NCBI GenBank assembly: GCA_003139615.1
Contig: PLJH01000135.1
Span: 1 to 40,109, forward strand
Length of the DNA: 40,109 nt
From: Alphaproteobacteria bacterium
GTDB taxonomy: Bacteria; Pseudomonadota; Alphaproteobacteria; Micropepsales; Micropepsaceae
Reading direction: 5' to 3'
The notes under the pieces were generated by a model, which saw only the letters and a list, made by a program, of their open reading frames with translations, was not told where the DNA came from and made no database searches. The number at the start of each line of letters is the position of its first letter. Within the stretch, counting starts at the first letter, position 1. Both the position numbers and the translations under genes were made by a program. Of this stretch, positions 31,548 to 39,814 are shown in pieces.

Positions 31548-32036
31548 ACAATTAAATCAAGGACTTAGCATAGAACGAAGTGGGACACATTCCAACATTG
31601 GCGCCCACGGCCCGCATACAACGCCTGAAACGGCCGGCGTCAAATTTCAGCGTCGTCGCCATGTCGGTCTTTTCAAAGAATGCACACGGAAGGTCAAGGT
31701 CATCCCCCGGAATTTTGCGCCGGGCATCCAACCCTGCGCACCGTCGCAATTTAGCAAGAGGATCGGACCCGCTGGTCACCATTTCGCTCCGATCACGCTA
31801 TGAGATGACAATTGGCATTACCCGATAACGTTATCGGACACGTTATCGAATGAAATGGGGTGCCCAACAGCTTCATCCACAAACATTGACCAAATTTTAC
31901 GGCGAAGACCTCGCGCATCAGGGTCACCATCAGGGCGCGCGCACAATCTTTGTTGCGGAATTGAGCATCGGTGCAGACGGCGCCGATTTACGTGAAGTCC
32001 GTGAGCGCCGGCCGATATTACCTGACACGGGGGCGA
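31548..32036. other. Gene-free stretch between tRNA-Ser and the small secreted gene
   Basis: About 490 bases with no open frame that I can support on either strand. Apart from the operator-like palindrome at 31822-31848 I see nothing. It forms the left part of the segment bounded by the 41-bp tRNA repeat. Confidence 0.5.
31822..31848. promoter_or_regulatory. LacI-type operator with extra half-site
   Basis: CCGATAACGTTATCGG (31822-31837) is a perfect 16-bp palindrome with the central CpG typical of LacI/GalR-family operators; another half GTTATCG follows at 31842-31848. No LacI-type gene is present in the window and no convincing gene starts just downstream, so the site is orphan. Confidence 0.5.
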
Positions 32037-32067
32037 GACGCAGATGGGCCCATGGCCCATCTGCGTC
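32037..32067. terminator. Perfect 13-bp hairpin after the small secreted gene
   Basis: GACGCAGATGGGC-ccatg-GCCCATCTGCGTC. It begins 7 bases beyond the stop of the leftward gene. No T-tract follows on that strand, so it may protect the 3' end or block readthrough rather than act as a classic Rho-independent terminator. Confidence 0.55.
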
Positions 32068-32073
32068 ACTCCA

Positions 32074-32508
32074 TCACTGTTGCGGATTGGTATGCTGGCC
32101 CGGGAGGCTGGGCGCGGCTGCCGCATCGCACTTCTTCTTCACGTAGGTGATCGTGCCTTGTTGAAACTGCTGGTAGGAGAGATCCGTTTGCCACTCCATC
32201 CAGTCGTAATTGGCACCGGCTCTCACTTCGATGCTGTCGTTTCCGGTACTATTGTAGTTGCCGTAAATGAGGTATTTCGGCACGTTGGGTGCGGTGGTGG
32301 CCTGCCACCCGCCGCTTCCTGACGAATAGGTCGTGTAATACCATGTGCCGGGCGATGCCGCAGTACCATCGCCCTGAAGACAAATCTGCTGCACTCCTCC
32401 TATACTCCATTGTCCCTTGTGCAGAGCCGCTGCCTGCACGGAACTCGATGCCGCACCCGCAAGAACGGTGGCTGCAGCAATCATCAACACCATTTCTTTC
32501 GATTTCAT
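32074..32508 (-). CDS. Small exported protein of unknown function
   Basis: 144 aa from the ATG at 32508, with GGGGAG 7 bases upstream. Signal peptide MKSKEMVLMIAAATVLAGAA, cleavage near VQA-A. The mature part (WSIGGVQQICLQGDGTAASP, WYYTTYSSGSGGWQ, YLIYGNYNSTGNDSIEV) is rich in Gly, Ser, Tyr and Trp in alternating patterns, suggesting a small beta-barrel or lectin-like beta fold; two cysteines could pair. Family unknown. It lies between the two copies of the tRNA-Ser sequence and carries the same upstream 82-bp sequence as the Asp-box gene. Confidence 0.7.
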   Translation of the reverse strand: MKSKEMVLMIAAATVLAGAASSSVQAAALHKGQWSIGGVQQICLQGDGTAASPGTWYYTTYSSGSGGWQATTAPNVPKYLIYGNYNSTGNDSIEVRAGANYDWMEWQTDLSYQQFQQGTITYVKKKCDAAAAPSLPGQHTNPQQ

Positions 32509-32567
32509 ATTGCGCTCCCCTGAATGAAAGTTTTCGAGACAACCCCGCTCAACTCGAGCTGGATTGA

Positions 32568-32650
32568 ACCGACGTTCCCCACATGACCATGGGTCGAACC
32601 GGACGGTAGCGCCTTTCTGACGCTGCCGGAAGCCAGGGAGGCCGTCTGCG
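32568..32650 (-). promoter_or_regulatory. Conserved upstream sequence, copy II
   Basis: 83 bp, 59 bases before the start of the small exported protein, matching 29595-29676. The longest shared blocks are CGCTGCCGGAAGC and GGGTCGAA. See copy I for interpretation. Confidence 0.6.
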
Positions 32651-32787
32651 TCGCTCTCAGCGCTCAGGTTCAGGCAAACCTTGTATGCTGGGAAGAGAAC
32701 CATCGGCATTTCAACAAATGAGCTGGTTTGCCGGGAAATCGAAGCTGGAATGTTGGAATGGTCGAGGATTTGCTGGTTTGCGCCGAG

Positions 32788-32828
32788 TTAGCAAACCGCC
32801 GCCTTCAGCCTCTCGGCCACAGCTCCGC
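32788..32828 (-). pseudogene. tRNA-Ser 5' fragment (41-bp direct repeat)
   Basis: Forty-one bases identical to 31507-31547: the 5' flank, acceptor 5' strand, D-arm and anticodon stem-loop of tRNA-Ser(GCU), ending in the anticodon loop. The 3' half is absent. Same orientation as the intact gene, 1281 bp away. It resembles an attachment-site duplication or the edge of a segmental duplication. Confidence 0.85.
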
Positions 32829-33061
32829 GCGGGATCGCAGACTTATATCCTGCGATCCGGGACGCTTCTTGCCCCACTTCCCCCGTGGCCTCAAGCCCGC
32901 GCCGCCGCAGCCCTTTTCCCGGCGTCGAACACGATTGCCACACTCCGAACCAAAGATGTTCACTCACGTGTGAATTAATCTTGACCGTTGCGGGGTTTGT
33001 TGTAACGCTCGAATCATCGCGCCGTAGAGCGCTTGTCTCCGCTGCGGCGGAAGGGGGAAAC

Positions 33062-35320
33062 ATGCGCAATATACTTTTGCTGACAACGTCGGCTGTCGTG
33101 CTCACATGGTCCACGGGCGCGTTCGCTCAGGCCGCGCCGGCACCATCCAATTCGTCGAATGCGGGCGTCGAAGAGGTCGTGGTCACGGCCGAGCGCCGGA
33201 CTGTCAGCCTGCAGAAAACCAACCTCGCCGCCACCGTGTTGACGGGCCAGGACCTGGCGAACAAAGGCATCATGACGGTCGACGATCTGCAGTTCATCGC
33301 ACCCGACGTGACGGTCGACAATTTCGGCCAGGGCATCGATTTCGACATTCGCGGCATCGGCAAGGGCGAGCACAATTCGCAGACGACCCCGGGCGTCATC
33401 ACCTATCGCGATGGCGTGGCGACCTTCCCCGGATACTTCACGGAAGAACCCTATTATGACATCGGCAGCGTCGAAGTACTGCGCGGCTCGCAGGGCACAT
33501 TCGCCGGCCAGAATGCCATCGGCGGCGCCGTCTTCGTCACCACCGTGAATCCTGTCATCGGCGGCGGCTATGATGGTTACATTCAGGCCCAGGTTGGAAA
33601 CTACACCGATTTCGGGCTGCAGGGCGCGGCCAATATCCCGATCGACGATACGCTGGCGGCGCGCGTCGCGTTCTATGGCGAGACTCGCGACAGCTTCTAC
33701 AGCATCACAAACCCAAGCGGCGGAAAATACACGGGCAACCCCGGTGACGCCCACTGGGGCGCGGGGCGCATCAGCTTGCTCTGGCAGCCGACCTCGTCGC
33801 TGACAGTGCTTTTCAAGACCGACTTCGACCTGCTCGACAACGGCGCATATCCGGCTGATCCGTATACGGATCGTTTCAAATACGTACCCGGCACCACGAC
33901 GCCAAATCCGTTTTATACCGGTCTGTTCAATATCCACGCGAATGCCCCGCAGCAGGGGCAGGACGAGTTTGTCCGGACATCGATGAAAGTCGACTACGTG
34001 TTCGGCGGCGGGTACACGCTGCAATCGATTTCTGCCTTTCAATACGGCAACACTGCTTACAAGGCGGACCTTTACGGGCCGGTGAATCCCGCCGGTTACC
34101 CTCCCCCAAATTATGCCGGCATTGTATCGACCGATTTTGAAACCTTTGCCGATTCGGTTGACGAAACGATCTGGTCCGAGGAAGTCAACATCATCTCTCC
34201 CGATACCGGATTTTTCACTTGGATCGTCGGCGGCTACGCGCAATCCGACTTGTACGACTTCCTTTCGCCCGCCAGCCGGAATTTCGTCATCGGCGCGCCG
34301 CCCGGAAGTGCAGGTACGGAATACACTCTGTCGGGCACCAATCCGGAGACCGATCTCTCCGCGTTCGCCCAGGGCAGTTTCAATCTTCCGGCAGGTTTCC
34401 AGATTCAGTTGGGTGGCCGTTATTCCTCGACGACCACCGAAAACCGGGTTGGAGTTTTCCAATACGGATTTTACATCCCCGACTTCCAGAGTGCCTCGTC
34501 CACCAATTTCTCGTACAAGGCCGCTTTGAACTGGAACGTCAACGACGAGAATCTGCTTTATGCCTTTCTTGCGACCGGCTTCAAGCCGGGCGGCCTGAAC
34601 GTTCCGGTGGGCTTCGGCCAACCGGCGCCCTTCACGCCGGAAACCGTGATCGATTACGAAGCAGGATGGAAGTCGAGCTTCCTCGACGGGCACGTGCATA
34701 CGCAGATCGACGGCTTCTACGACAGCTTCAAGGACTTCCAGGTCATCATCGGGTATCCGACTGACCCGATTTTCGGTTTCGAACTCAACGACCCAAATCC
34801 GACCAAGCTCTACGGCGTCGAAGCAGAAGGTCAGGCAGCGTTCGGCGCCCTGTCGTTCGACGGCGGTTTCGGCCTCATGCACAGTTCGCTGGGTACGTTC
34901 TACGCGAACGATCCGCGCCTGGGCTTCGGTCCAGTCTGCGATCCAAAGACGGGACCCGCCGTTCCCGTTTACTGCGTCAACCTGGGCGGACATCCGCAGA
35001 CCTATGCGCCCAATTTCACCATGAATCTCGGTGCGCAGTATGTGTTCAATCTCGGCGACGGCGATACGCTGACGCCGCGCGTGAACTTCGCACACGAGTC
35101 CCACCAGTGGGCGACGTTGTTCGACGACGAGGCGACCGGCGACAAGCTTGCGCCGCGCAACATCCTGAATGCGCAGATTGCGTGGAACCGCAGCGACTGG
35201 ACCGTGACGCTCTACGGGACCAACCTGACAGACGATCAATACGTCTCGGCTCTCAATTCCGGCCTCGACTTCGCCGGTCCGCCGCGTCAGTACGGAATAC
35301 GCCTGACGAAGACGTTCTGA
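33062..35320 (+). CDS. TonB-dependent outer-membrane receptor
   Basis: 752 aa from the ATG at 33062 (GGAAGGGGGAAA upstream). Signal peptide MRNILLLTTSAVVLTWSTGA, cleavage near AFA-Q; TonB box VEEVVVTAERR; plug domain residues ~45-165 (LQFIAPDVTVDNFGQGIDFD, SVEVLRGSQGTFAGQNAIGG); then a 22-strand barrel ending in RQYGIRLTKTF with the terminal Phe needed for outer-membrane insertion. Takes up a large or scarce ligand with energy from TonB-ExbBD. The ligand is unknown; iron-siderophore and glycan receptors both share this layout. A strong terminator follows, and a TetR gene comes next. Confidence 0.95.
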   Translation: MRNILLLTTSAVVLTWSTGAFAQAAPAPSNSSNAGVEEVVVTAERRTVSLQKTNLAATVLTGQDLANKGIMTVDDLQFIAPDVTVDNFGQGIDFDIRGIGKGEHNSQTTPGVITYRDGVATFPGYFTEEPYYDIGSVEVLRGSQGTFAGQNAIGGAVFVTTVNPVIGGGYDGYIQAQVGNYTDFGLQGAANIPIDDTLAARVAFYGETRDSFYSITNPSGGKYTGNPGDAHWGAGRISLLWQPTSSLTVLFKTDFDLLDNGAYPADPYTDRFKYVPGTTTPNPFYTGLFNIHANAPQQGQDEFVRTSMKVDYVFGGGYTLQSISAFQYGNTAYKADLYGPVNPAGYPPPNYAGIVSTDFETFADSVDETIWSEEVNIISPDTGFFTWIVGGYAQSDLYDFLSPASRNFVIGAPPGSAGTEYTLSGTNPETDLSAFAQGSFNLPAGFQIQLGGRYSSTTTENRVGVFQYGFYIPDFQSASSTNFSYKAALNWNVNDENLLYAFLATGFKPGGLNVPVGFGQPAPFTPETVIDYEAGWKSSFLDGHVHTQIDGFYDSFKDFQVIIGYPTDPIFGFELNDPNPTKLYGVEAEGQAAFGALSFDGGFGLMHSSLGTFYANDPRLGFGPVCDPKTGPAVPVYCVNLGGHPQTYAPNFTMNLGAQYVFNLGDGDTLTPRVNFAHESHQWATLFDDEATGDKLAPRNILNAQIAWNRSDWTVTLYGTNLTDDQYVSALNSGLDFAGPPRQYGIRLTKTF

Positions 35321-35338
35321 TCCGGTCGGAACAAGAAT

Positions 35339-35376
35339 ACGCCGGCGCTGTTTGTGAAAGCGGCGCCGGCGTTTTC
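35339..35376 (+). terminator. Rho-independent terminator after the TonB receptor
   Basis: ACGCCGGCGC (35339-35348) pairs perfectly with GCGCCGGCGT (35363-35372) around a 14-base loop, followed by TTTCC. Begins 19 bases after the receptor stop. Confidence 0.8.
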
Positions 35377-35579
35377 CGTTGATACGGTGGAATCTGTCGC
35401 AATGGCGCGGCGGACATGCAGAATGCGTCCGGTTGAGCTTTGGAGAAGCGCTTGAGCCATCCTGTCCAGCCGGCGTCTTCTGACGAGGTTTTGCAAAAAT
35501 GCCGCTGGCGTCAGCAAGCAGGATCGATAAGGTTCGATTCTGCATCGTTCGCGCAAACGATTGAAATGGGTTAGCAGCG

Positions 35580-36326
35580 ATGCCTCAGACCGAACTCGGC
35601 TGGAACGAAACGCCATTCTTGCAGGCAGATTCGATGTCGAAGGCACGTGGTAGCGTCAAGCGGGTCAGGCGGACCAAGGCCGAGCAGCGCGCGGAGACGA
35701 CCGAACAAATTCTCGATGCCGCCGAATCGCTGTTTTCCAAACACGGCCTCTACGGGGTCACCTTGCGCGATGTAGCCCAAAAGGTCGGCGTTCACACTTC
35801 GCTGCTTCATTATTATTTCAAGGACAAGACCGACCTGTTCGAATCGGTGCTGGCGCGCCGGGCCGGAGTCACCAGCGACCGGCGCATGAAGGCTCTCGAG
35901 CGCTACGAAAAGGAAGCTGCCGGAAAGCCCACGGTCGAAGGCGCCTTGCACGCCTTTCTCGACACGGATCTCGATCTCTACATCAGCAGCGGCGAGGGCT
36001 GGAAAAACTACGGAAAATTCGGCGCGCAGATCAGCAACACGCCCGAATGGGGCGGCGACATGATGGTGCGCTATTTCGATCCCGTCGTTTTGCGTCTCGT
36101 CAAGATTCTGAAGCAGGCCCTCCCGCATTGCGCCGAAGAAGATATTTTCTGGGGCTACCACTTCGTCACCGGCGCGTTGATGCTCACGCTCGCGAGAACC
36201 GGGCGCATCGATCAATTGTCCGGCGGCCTCTGCAAATCGGACGATTTTCCCGCGGTAAGGGCGCGTTTGGCGAAATTCATGGCTGCAGGCTTCCTTTCGA
36301 TTTGCGAGAAAAAGAAATCGCCGTAA
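35580..36326 (+). CDS. TetR-family transcriptional regulator
   Basis: 248 aa from the ATG at 35580; an ATG at 35634 would give a more usual length and is possible, neither having a strong ribosome site. The helix-turn-helix is ILDAAESLFSKHGLYGVTLR followed by DVAQKVGVHTSLLHYYFKDK, the typical TetR recognition pattern with H-Y-Y-F. The ligand domain includes WGYHFVTGALMLTLARTGRI, a motif of the C-terminal helix that lines the pocket. It could regulate the TonB receptor upstream, but the terminator between them argues for separate transcription. Ligand unknown. Confidence 0.9.
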   Translation: MPQTELGWNETPFLQADSMSKARGSVKRVRRTKAEQRAETTEQILDAAESLFSKHGLYGVTLRDVAQKVGVHTSLLHYYFKDKTDLFESVLARRAGVTSDRRMKALERYEKEAAGKPTVEGALHAFLDTDLDLYISSGEGWKNYGKFGAQISNTPEWGGDMMVRYFDPVVLRLVKILKQALPHCAEEDIFWGYHFVTGALMLTLARTGRIDQLSGGLCKSDDFPAVRARLAKFMAAGFLSICEKKKSP

Positions 36327-36715
36327 GCAAGAACCTTCGGGACGCAACCATCCCGGTATTTGCATGCCGCTGCACCATTATTTGGCCATTACATGTGATT
36401 ATTTGCGGTCCTTTGATTTCCGCAGAGAACGCGAAGTCCCGGAAACCCCGGAGATTTTGCGCATGCGCCCAAAAAGCCTCGAGGCTGCGCTCGCATAACA
36501 CGCTTGCAACGCCTCCGGCCCGGGCGCAGCATCGTCGCGTGGGGCCGCCCGAATGGGCCGCTCCGCCGCATCGGCCGCGAAGGCGCCTCGCGCGGGACTG
36601 CAGGCAGCGCTTTCGAAAAGAGATCCTTGAGCGGCGTGGGCGATGAGCCCCTCGCGGACGAAAGTCCGGTTCGCCTTCGCTGACAAGCATCGGCGGACAA
36701 ACGGAGGATCGAGCC
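36327..36715. other. Intergenic stretch with no gene
   Basis: About 390 bases between the TetR and CBS genes. Long leftward open frames here are antisense artefacts without ribosome sites. I see no repeat of the families found elsewhere in the window and no clear promoter. Confidence 0.5.
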
Positions 36716-37150
36716 ATGCAGGTTAAGCACATCTTGCGCGAAAAAGGCCGCCAGGTCGTCACCATCGCCGGCGACGCCACACTGTCCGAAGCCGCGACGC
36801 TTCTCGCGCGCAAGCGGATCGGCGCGCTGGTCGTGCGCGATCGCGACGGTGTCGTCGCCGGCATTCTCTCGGAGCGCGATGTCGTGCGCGCCGTGGCCGA
36901 AGCGAGTGTTTCCGCGCTGGCGCAGAGCGTTTCGCTTCACATGTCGCGCGCGCTGACGACCTGCTCCGAAGCCGACACGATCGACGATCTGATGGAAGTG
37001 ATGACGCGCCGTCGTTTCCGGCATGTGCCCGTGCTTGACGATGGCGATCGCCTTGCCGGCATCGTTTCGATCGGCGATGTCGTCAAATCGCGCATCGAAG
37101 AAACCGTGCGCGAAGCGGCGACCTTGCGGGAATATATCGCCGCCGGTTGA
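36716..37150 (+). CDS. Twin-CBS-domain protein
   Basis: 144 aa, ACGGAGGATC ribosome site. Two CBS motifs fill the protein: residues ~8-62 (DATLSEAATLLARKRIGALV and VVAGILSERDVVRAV) and ~75-130 (ADTIDDLMEVMTRRRFRHVP and LAGIVSIGDVVKSRI). Such stand-alone pairs form a Bateman module that binds adenosine nucleotides (AMP, ATP, SAM, NADH) and modulates a partner. No partner is next to it. Cytosolic. Confidence 0.92.
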   Translation: MQVKHILREKGRQVVTIAGDATLSEAATLLARKRIGALVVRDRDGVVAGILSERDVVRAVAEASVSALAQSVSLHMSRALTTCSEADTIDDLMEVMTRRRFRHVPVLDDGDRLAGIVSIGDVVKSRIEETVREAATLREYIAAG

Positions 37151-37312
37151 CGGCGCAATTTCGCATCTTCTGTCGCTGCCCGCGCGAGGTGCGGTTCCCT
37201 GCTTGTCAAATGATGCACGGGAACTGCGCCGTCGTGCGGGCGTTTCCCCTCCGTTAACACAATTGTCGCGACCGCGAATCCGCGGAATCGCGCTGGCAAC
37301 GGAGACGATACG

Positions 37313-38185
37313 ATGAACACCAGAAATCTCGCTCTTAGCGGCGTCGCGGCTCTTGCGCTCGCGCTCTCCGCAGCACAGCTGTCTGCGCAGACGACGCAGC
37401 AGACCACACCATCCAACGCGCCCGCACCGCAGGCTACGTCCTCGATGCCCGGCACGTCCTCGCAGGACGGCGGGCTCTATGGTTCGCGGGTGAATTCGCC
37501 GCAATACTCCTCGCCGGCCGCCGTGCAGGAAACCAAGCAGCTCAATCAGCAGGGCGTTGACGGCACGACGGCGTCACCCGCCGTTTTGAACGGCGAAGCG
37601 CCGGCCATGAAAGCAACACCGTCGCAGAGCGGCTATGTCGGCCCCAATCCCTCGGCTCCGCCGCAGCAGACGCCGCAAAGCTCGATCGCCGCGGCCATGC
37701 AAGTGGCGCAGGCCGATCCGCAGCAGCAATATCAGGGTCAGCAACAGCAATATCAGACGCAGCAGCAACAGTATCAGGACCAGCAGCAGCAATATCAGGA
37801 TCAGAAACAGCGCTATGACAGCAATCTGCGCCAATACGATCAGGCGCGCTGGAACTACGTCGATTATCCGCATGTCTATGCGTATGAGTATGACGACAGC
37901 CCGCGCCTCCAGCGTCTCTATCTGATCGCGGAACCCTCGCAGCAGCTGTCGAATGTTCCGGTCGAAGGACCGGGCGGCGTGTGGGTCGGACGGGTTCGCA
38001 ACGTCGAGCCGGATGTCGATGGCCGTCCGCGTCGCGTGGAGATTGCGCTCAACAGGCGCGTGTCGGTGTGGGCGAGCCCGGGCGATTTCCGCTACGATCC
38101 GGTCAACCACGTGCTGTTCACCGATATGCCGCGCGATGCGTTCTGGCAGCTGCCCGGCGCGACGGTCGAAGCCGGACCGATGTAA
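37313..38185 (+). CDS. Exported Q/Y-repeat protein with PRC-barrel-like end
   Basis: 290 aa. Signal peptide MNTRNLALSGVAALALALSA, cleavage near LSA-Q. Residues ~25-135 are Gln/Ser/Pro/Thr-rich and disordered. Residues ~137-178 carry imperfect heptads, Q-Q-Q-Y-Q-x-Q four times, then K-Q-R-Y-D-S-N and L-R-Q-Y-D-Q-A; DNA units of 21 bp lie at 37720-37800. The C-terminal ~75 residues (GGVWVGRVRNVEPDVDGRPR, then NRRVSVWASPGDFRYDP) resemble a PRC barrel, a fold that often mediates protein contacts. Likely a periplasmic or surface protein with a coiled or sticky middle. Function unknown. Confidence 0.75.
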   Translation: MNTRNLALSGVAALALALSAAQLSAQTTQQTTPSNAPAPQATSSMPGTSSQDGGLYGSRVNSPQYSSPAAVQETKQLNQQGVDGTTASPAVLNGEAPAMKATPSQSGYVGPNPSAPPQQTPQSSIAAAMQVAQADPQQQYQGQQQQYQTQQQQYQDQQQQYQDQKQRYDSNLRQYDQARWNYVDYPHVYAYEYDDSPRLQRLYLIAEPSQQLSNVPVEGPGGVWVGRVRNVEPDVDGRPRRVEIALNRRVSVWASPGDFRYDPVNHVLFTDMPRDAFWQLPGATVEAGPM

Positions 38186-38213
38186 TCGCTTCGCAGATCA
38201 CAGTGTTCGACAG

Positions 38214-38242
38214 CAGGCCGGCGGTTTCGCCGGCCTGTTCGT
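38214..38242. terminator. Bidirectional terminator between convergent genes
   Basis: CAGGCCGGCG-gttt-CGCCGGCCTG, 10-bp perfect stem, then TTCGTTT on the rightward strand. It lies between the Q/Y-repeat gene and the DoxX gene, which converge here. Confidence 0.85.
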
Positions 38243-38596
38243 TTATGCCGCAGCGACTGTTGCCAACACAGCCAGCCCGCCTGCGAGCGCGATGTCCTTG
38301 ACGAATTGCGTGCGCTCCGCGCGGTCCGCGAAATTGCGGTGAAACACGATGGCCGTCGCCACGCAGAACGCTGCGAGGGCCGCGGCCGCGATGTGCGCAT
38401 TCCAGCCGATCAGCAATGCCGTTCCGGCCCCGATCTCGAACAGCGCCACCACGGGCAGCAGGAAACCCGGCACGTGCTGCTCCTTCATGTGGGCGACAAC
38501 GGGCTTGGGGCCGATGATCTTCGTGATACCTGCCAAAATGAACAGCGCGGCCACGAGGCCGCGGCCCACCAGAAACACGATTGCTGAAACGGTCAT
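38243..38596 (-). CDS. DoxX-family membrane protein
   Basis: 117 aa. The ATG at 38596 has AAGGAG 7 bases upstream; the ATG at 38602 is too close to it. Four hydrophobic segments: AIVFLVGRGLVAALFILAGI, FLLPVVALFEIGAGTALLIG, AAAALAAFCVATAIVF and DIALAGGLAVLATVAAA. GRGLVAALFILAGITKI is the family start motif and HRNFADRAERTQFVKDIALA its last loop. DoxX-type proteins are small quinone-related or stress-associated membrane proteins; the function is unclear. It is divergent from a TetR gene with a palindrome between them. Confidence 0.88.
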   Translation of the reverse strand: MTVSAIVFLVGRGLVAALFILAGITKIIGPKPVVAHMKEQHVPGFLLPVVALFEIGAGTALLIGWNAHIAAAALAAFCVATAIVFHRNFADRAERTQFVKDIALAGGLAVLATVAAA

Positions 38597-38611
38597 GGGC
38601 ATTCTCCTTTG

Positions 38612-38627
38612 TGATACTAATATCACT
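38612..38627. promoter_or_regulatory. Palindromic operator of the DoxX/TetR pair
   Basis: GTGATA-ctaa-TATCAC, perfect 6-bp arms. It lies 16 bases before the DoxX start, where a bound dimer would block initiation, and about 79 bases before the tetR start. The binding protein is probably the neighbouring TetR regulator, inferred. Confidence 0.6.
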
Positions 38628-38705
38628 TCAGACGATCGGGGCGCAAGCAGTGGATCGCGGGTGCAACTCGGGCTATGAGGGTGGCTGTGATAGGGAGATC
38701 ACATC

Positions 38706-39308
38706 TTGGCAGATCGTAAGAACCGCCCCCGAAAACCCGTGCCGCGCAATCCGGAAGAAACGCGGGCGGGCCTCATCGATGCGGCGGAAGCCGAATTCAA
38801 CGCGCATGGTTTCCACGGCACCGACACCAACCGCATCGCGCGCCGCGCCGGTTATGCGCCCCAAACCTTCTACCGGCACTTCGCGGACAAAACGGCCGTC
38901 TTCATTGCGGTCTACGATCGCTGGTGGAAGGACGAGATAGCGGCGCTGGGCCCCGCGCTGGAACGCAAATCCACCGAACAAAGCGCGCAACGTGCCGCCC
39001 GGATCGTCATGGGATTTCACGTGCGGTGGCGCGGTTTCCGGCGCGCCCTGCGTCACCTGGCGCTCGAGGACCCGAATGTCCGGGCCGCGCGCATAGCGGC
39101 ACGGATGGCCCAGATGGCGCGGTTACGTGCGATGTCGGGGAACGGCCGGCCGCAGCGATCGGACGCGGAATTGGTGGGGGCGCTTCTGACGATCGAACGG
39201 CTTTGCGATGCCGCCGCGGAAGGGGAACTCGCCGATCTCGGGCTTTCCGCGCGCGCGGCAACGGCGCTTGTTGCGCGTGCGATGTCGGACCTGATCGGTC
39301 TCGCGTGA
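38706..39308 (+). CDS. TetR-family transcriptional regulator
   Basis: 200 aa from a TTG (38706) with GGGAGAT 7 bases upstream. Helix-turn-helix: LIDAAEAEFNAHGFHGTDTN followed by RIARRAGYAPQTFYRHFADK, a good TetR recognition motif (T-F-Y-R-H-F). The C-terminal ligand domain has no recognised signature and is Ala/Arg-rich. It is divergent from the DoxX gene and most likely controls it. Effector unknown. The next feature is the rrn promoter 166 bases downstream, with no visible terminator. Confidence 0.9.
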   Translation: MADRKNRPRKPVPRNPEETRAGLIDAAEAEFNAHGFHGTDTNRIARRAGYAPQTFYRHFADKTAVFIAVYDRWWKDEIAALGPALERKSTEQSAQRAARIVMGFHVRWRGFRRALRHLALEDPNVRAARIAARMAQMARLRAMSGNGRPQRSDAELVGALLTIERLCDAAAEGELADLGLSARAATALVARAMSDLIGLA

Positions 39309-39474
39309 AGCCGGTACGCCAATTTGTGCCGCTTGGGCGCCGCTTCTACCGCTTCTAGTGGTTCGGAGACCGAATCCCGCGGTGAATGCTGCACTTGCAC
39401 AAAAAGGCCGAAATGCGGCGGAACTTCTGTCCACAGGCCCCGGGAAAATTCTGAATTTTCCGCGTCTTTTGGGT

Positions 39475-39503
39475 TTGACAGGGCTAATGCCCCCGCCTAT
39501 ACA
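39475..39503 (+). promoter_or_regulatory. rrn operon promoter
   Basis: TTGACA (39475-39480), 17-base spacer, TATACA (39498-39503), followed by a GC-rich discriminator CCGCGCCC typical of stringent control. A hairpin CCCACG-ccgcc-CGTGGG follows at the expected RNA start. The leader to 16S is about 300 bases. Confidence 0.85.
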
Positions 39504-39584
39504 CCGCGCCCACGCCGCCCGTGGGAACGACTTGCGGGCGGTGTTCTGTCTCTGGAACGAATTAGTTTCGAACCCGGTACAGGG

Positions 39585-39595
39585 GCTCTTTGACA
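39585..39595 (+). promoter_or_regulatory. rrn boxA antitermination site
   Basis: GCTCTTTGACA matches the boxA consensus bound by NusB-NusE in rRNA leaders. It lies 230 bases before the 16S start. Confidence 0.8.
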
Positions 39596-39814
39596 TTGTG
39601 ATTTTAGGAAGGGGAACGTGGGCGGCGGCTCGATCGCAGCTCGTGACGAAAGTCATGGGTGACTGAATCGAGCTATCCGAACGCTCGCGTTCTTTAGCAA
39701 ATGACAAGACATGTTGTTTCGAAGGTTCGAGATCTGGTGGATTTCGGATTTTCAAACTCCGTTAATGTCAATTGCGAACAACGAACGTGAGCGCGTCGAG
39801 ATGGTTCAGGATCA

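Noticed and set aside
31548..32787. Integrative element with its own integrase
   Set aside because: Direct repeats are present, but no integrase, transposase or replication gene fits in the 1.24 kb.
33014..35545. An 843-codon leftward open frame
   Set aside because: It is antisense to the TonB receptor, whose signal peptide, TonB box, plug and terminal Phe are unmistakable. The leftward product is Arg/Val/Ile-rich with no domain, typical of antisense reading in GC-rich DNA.
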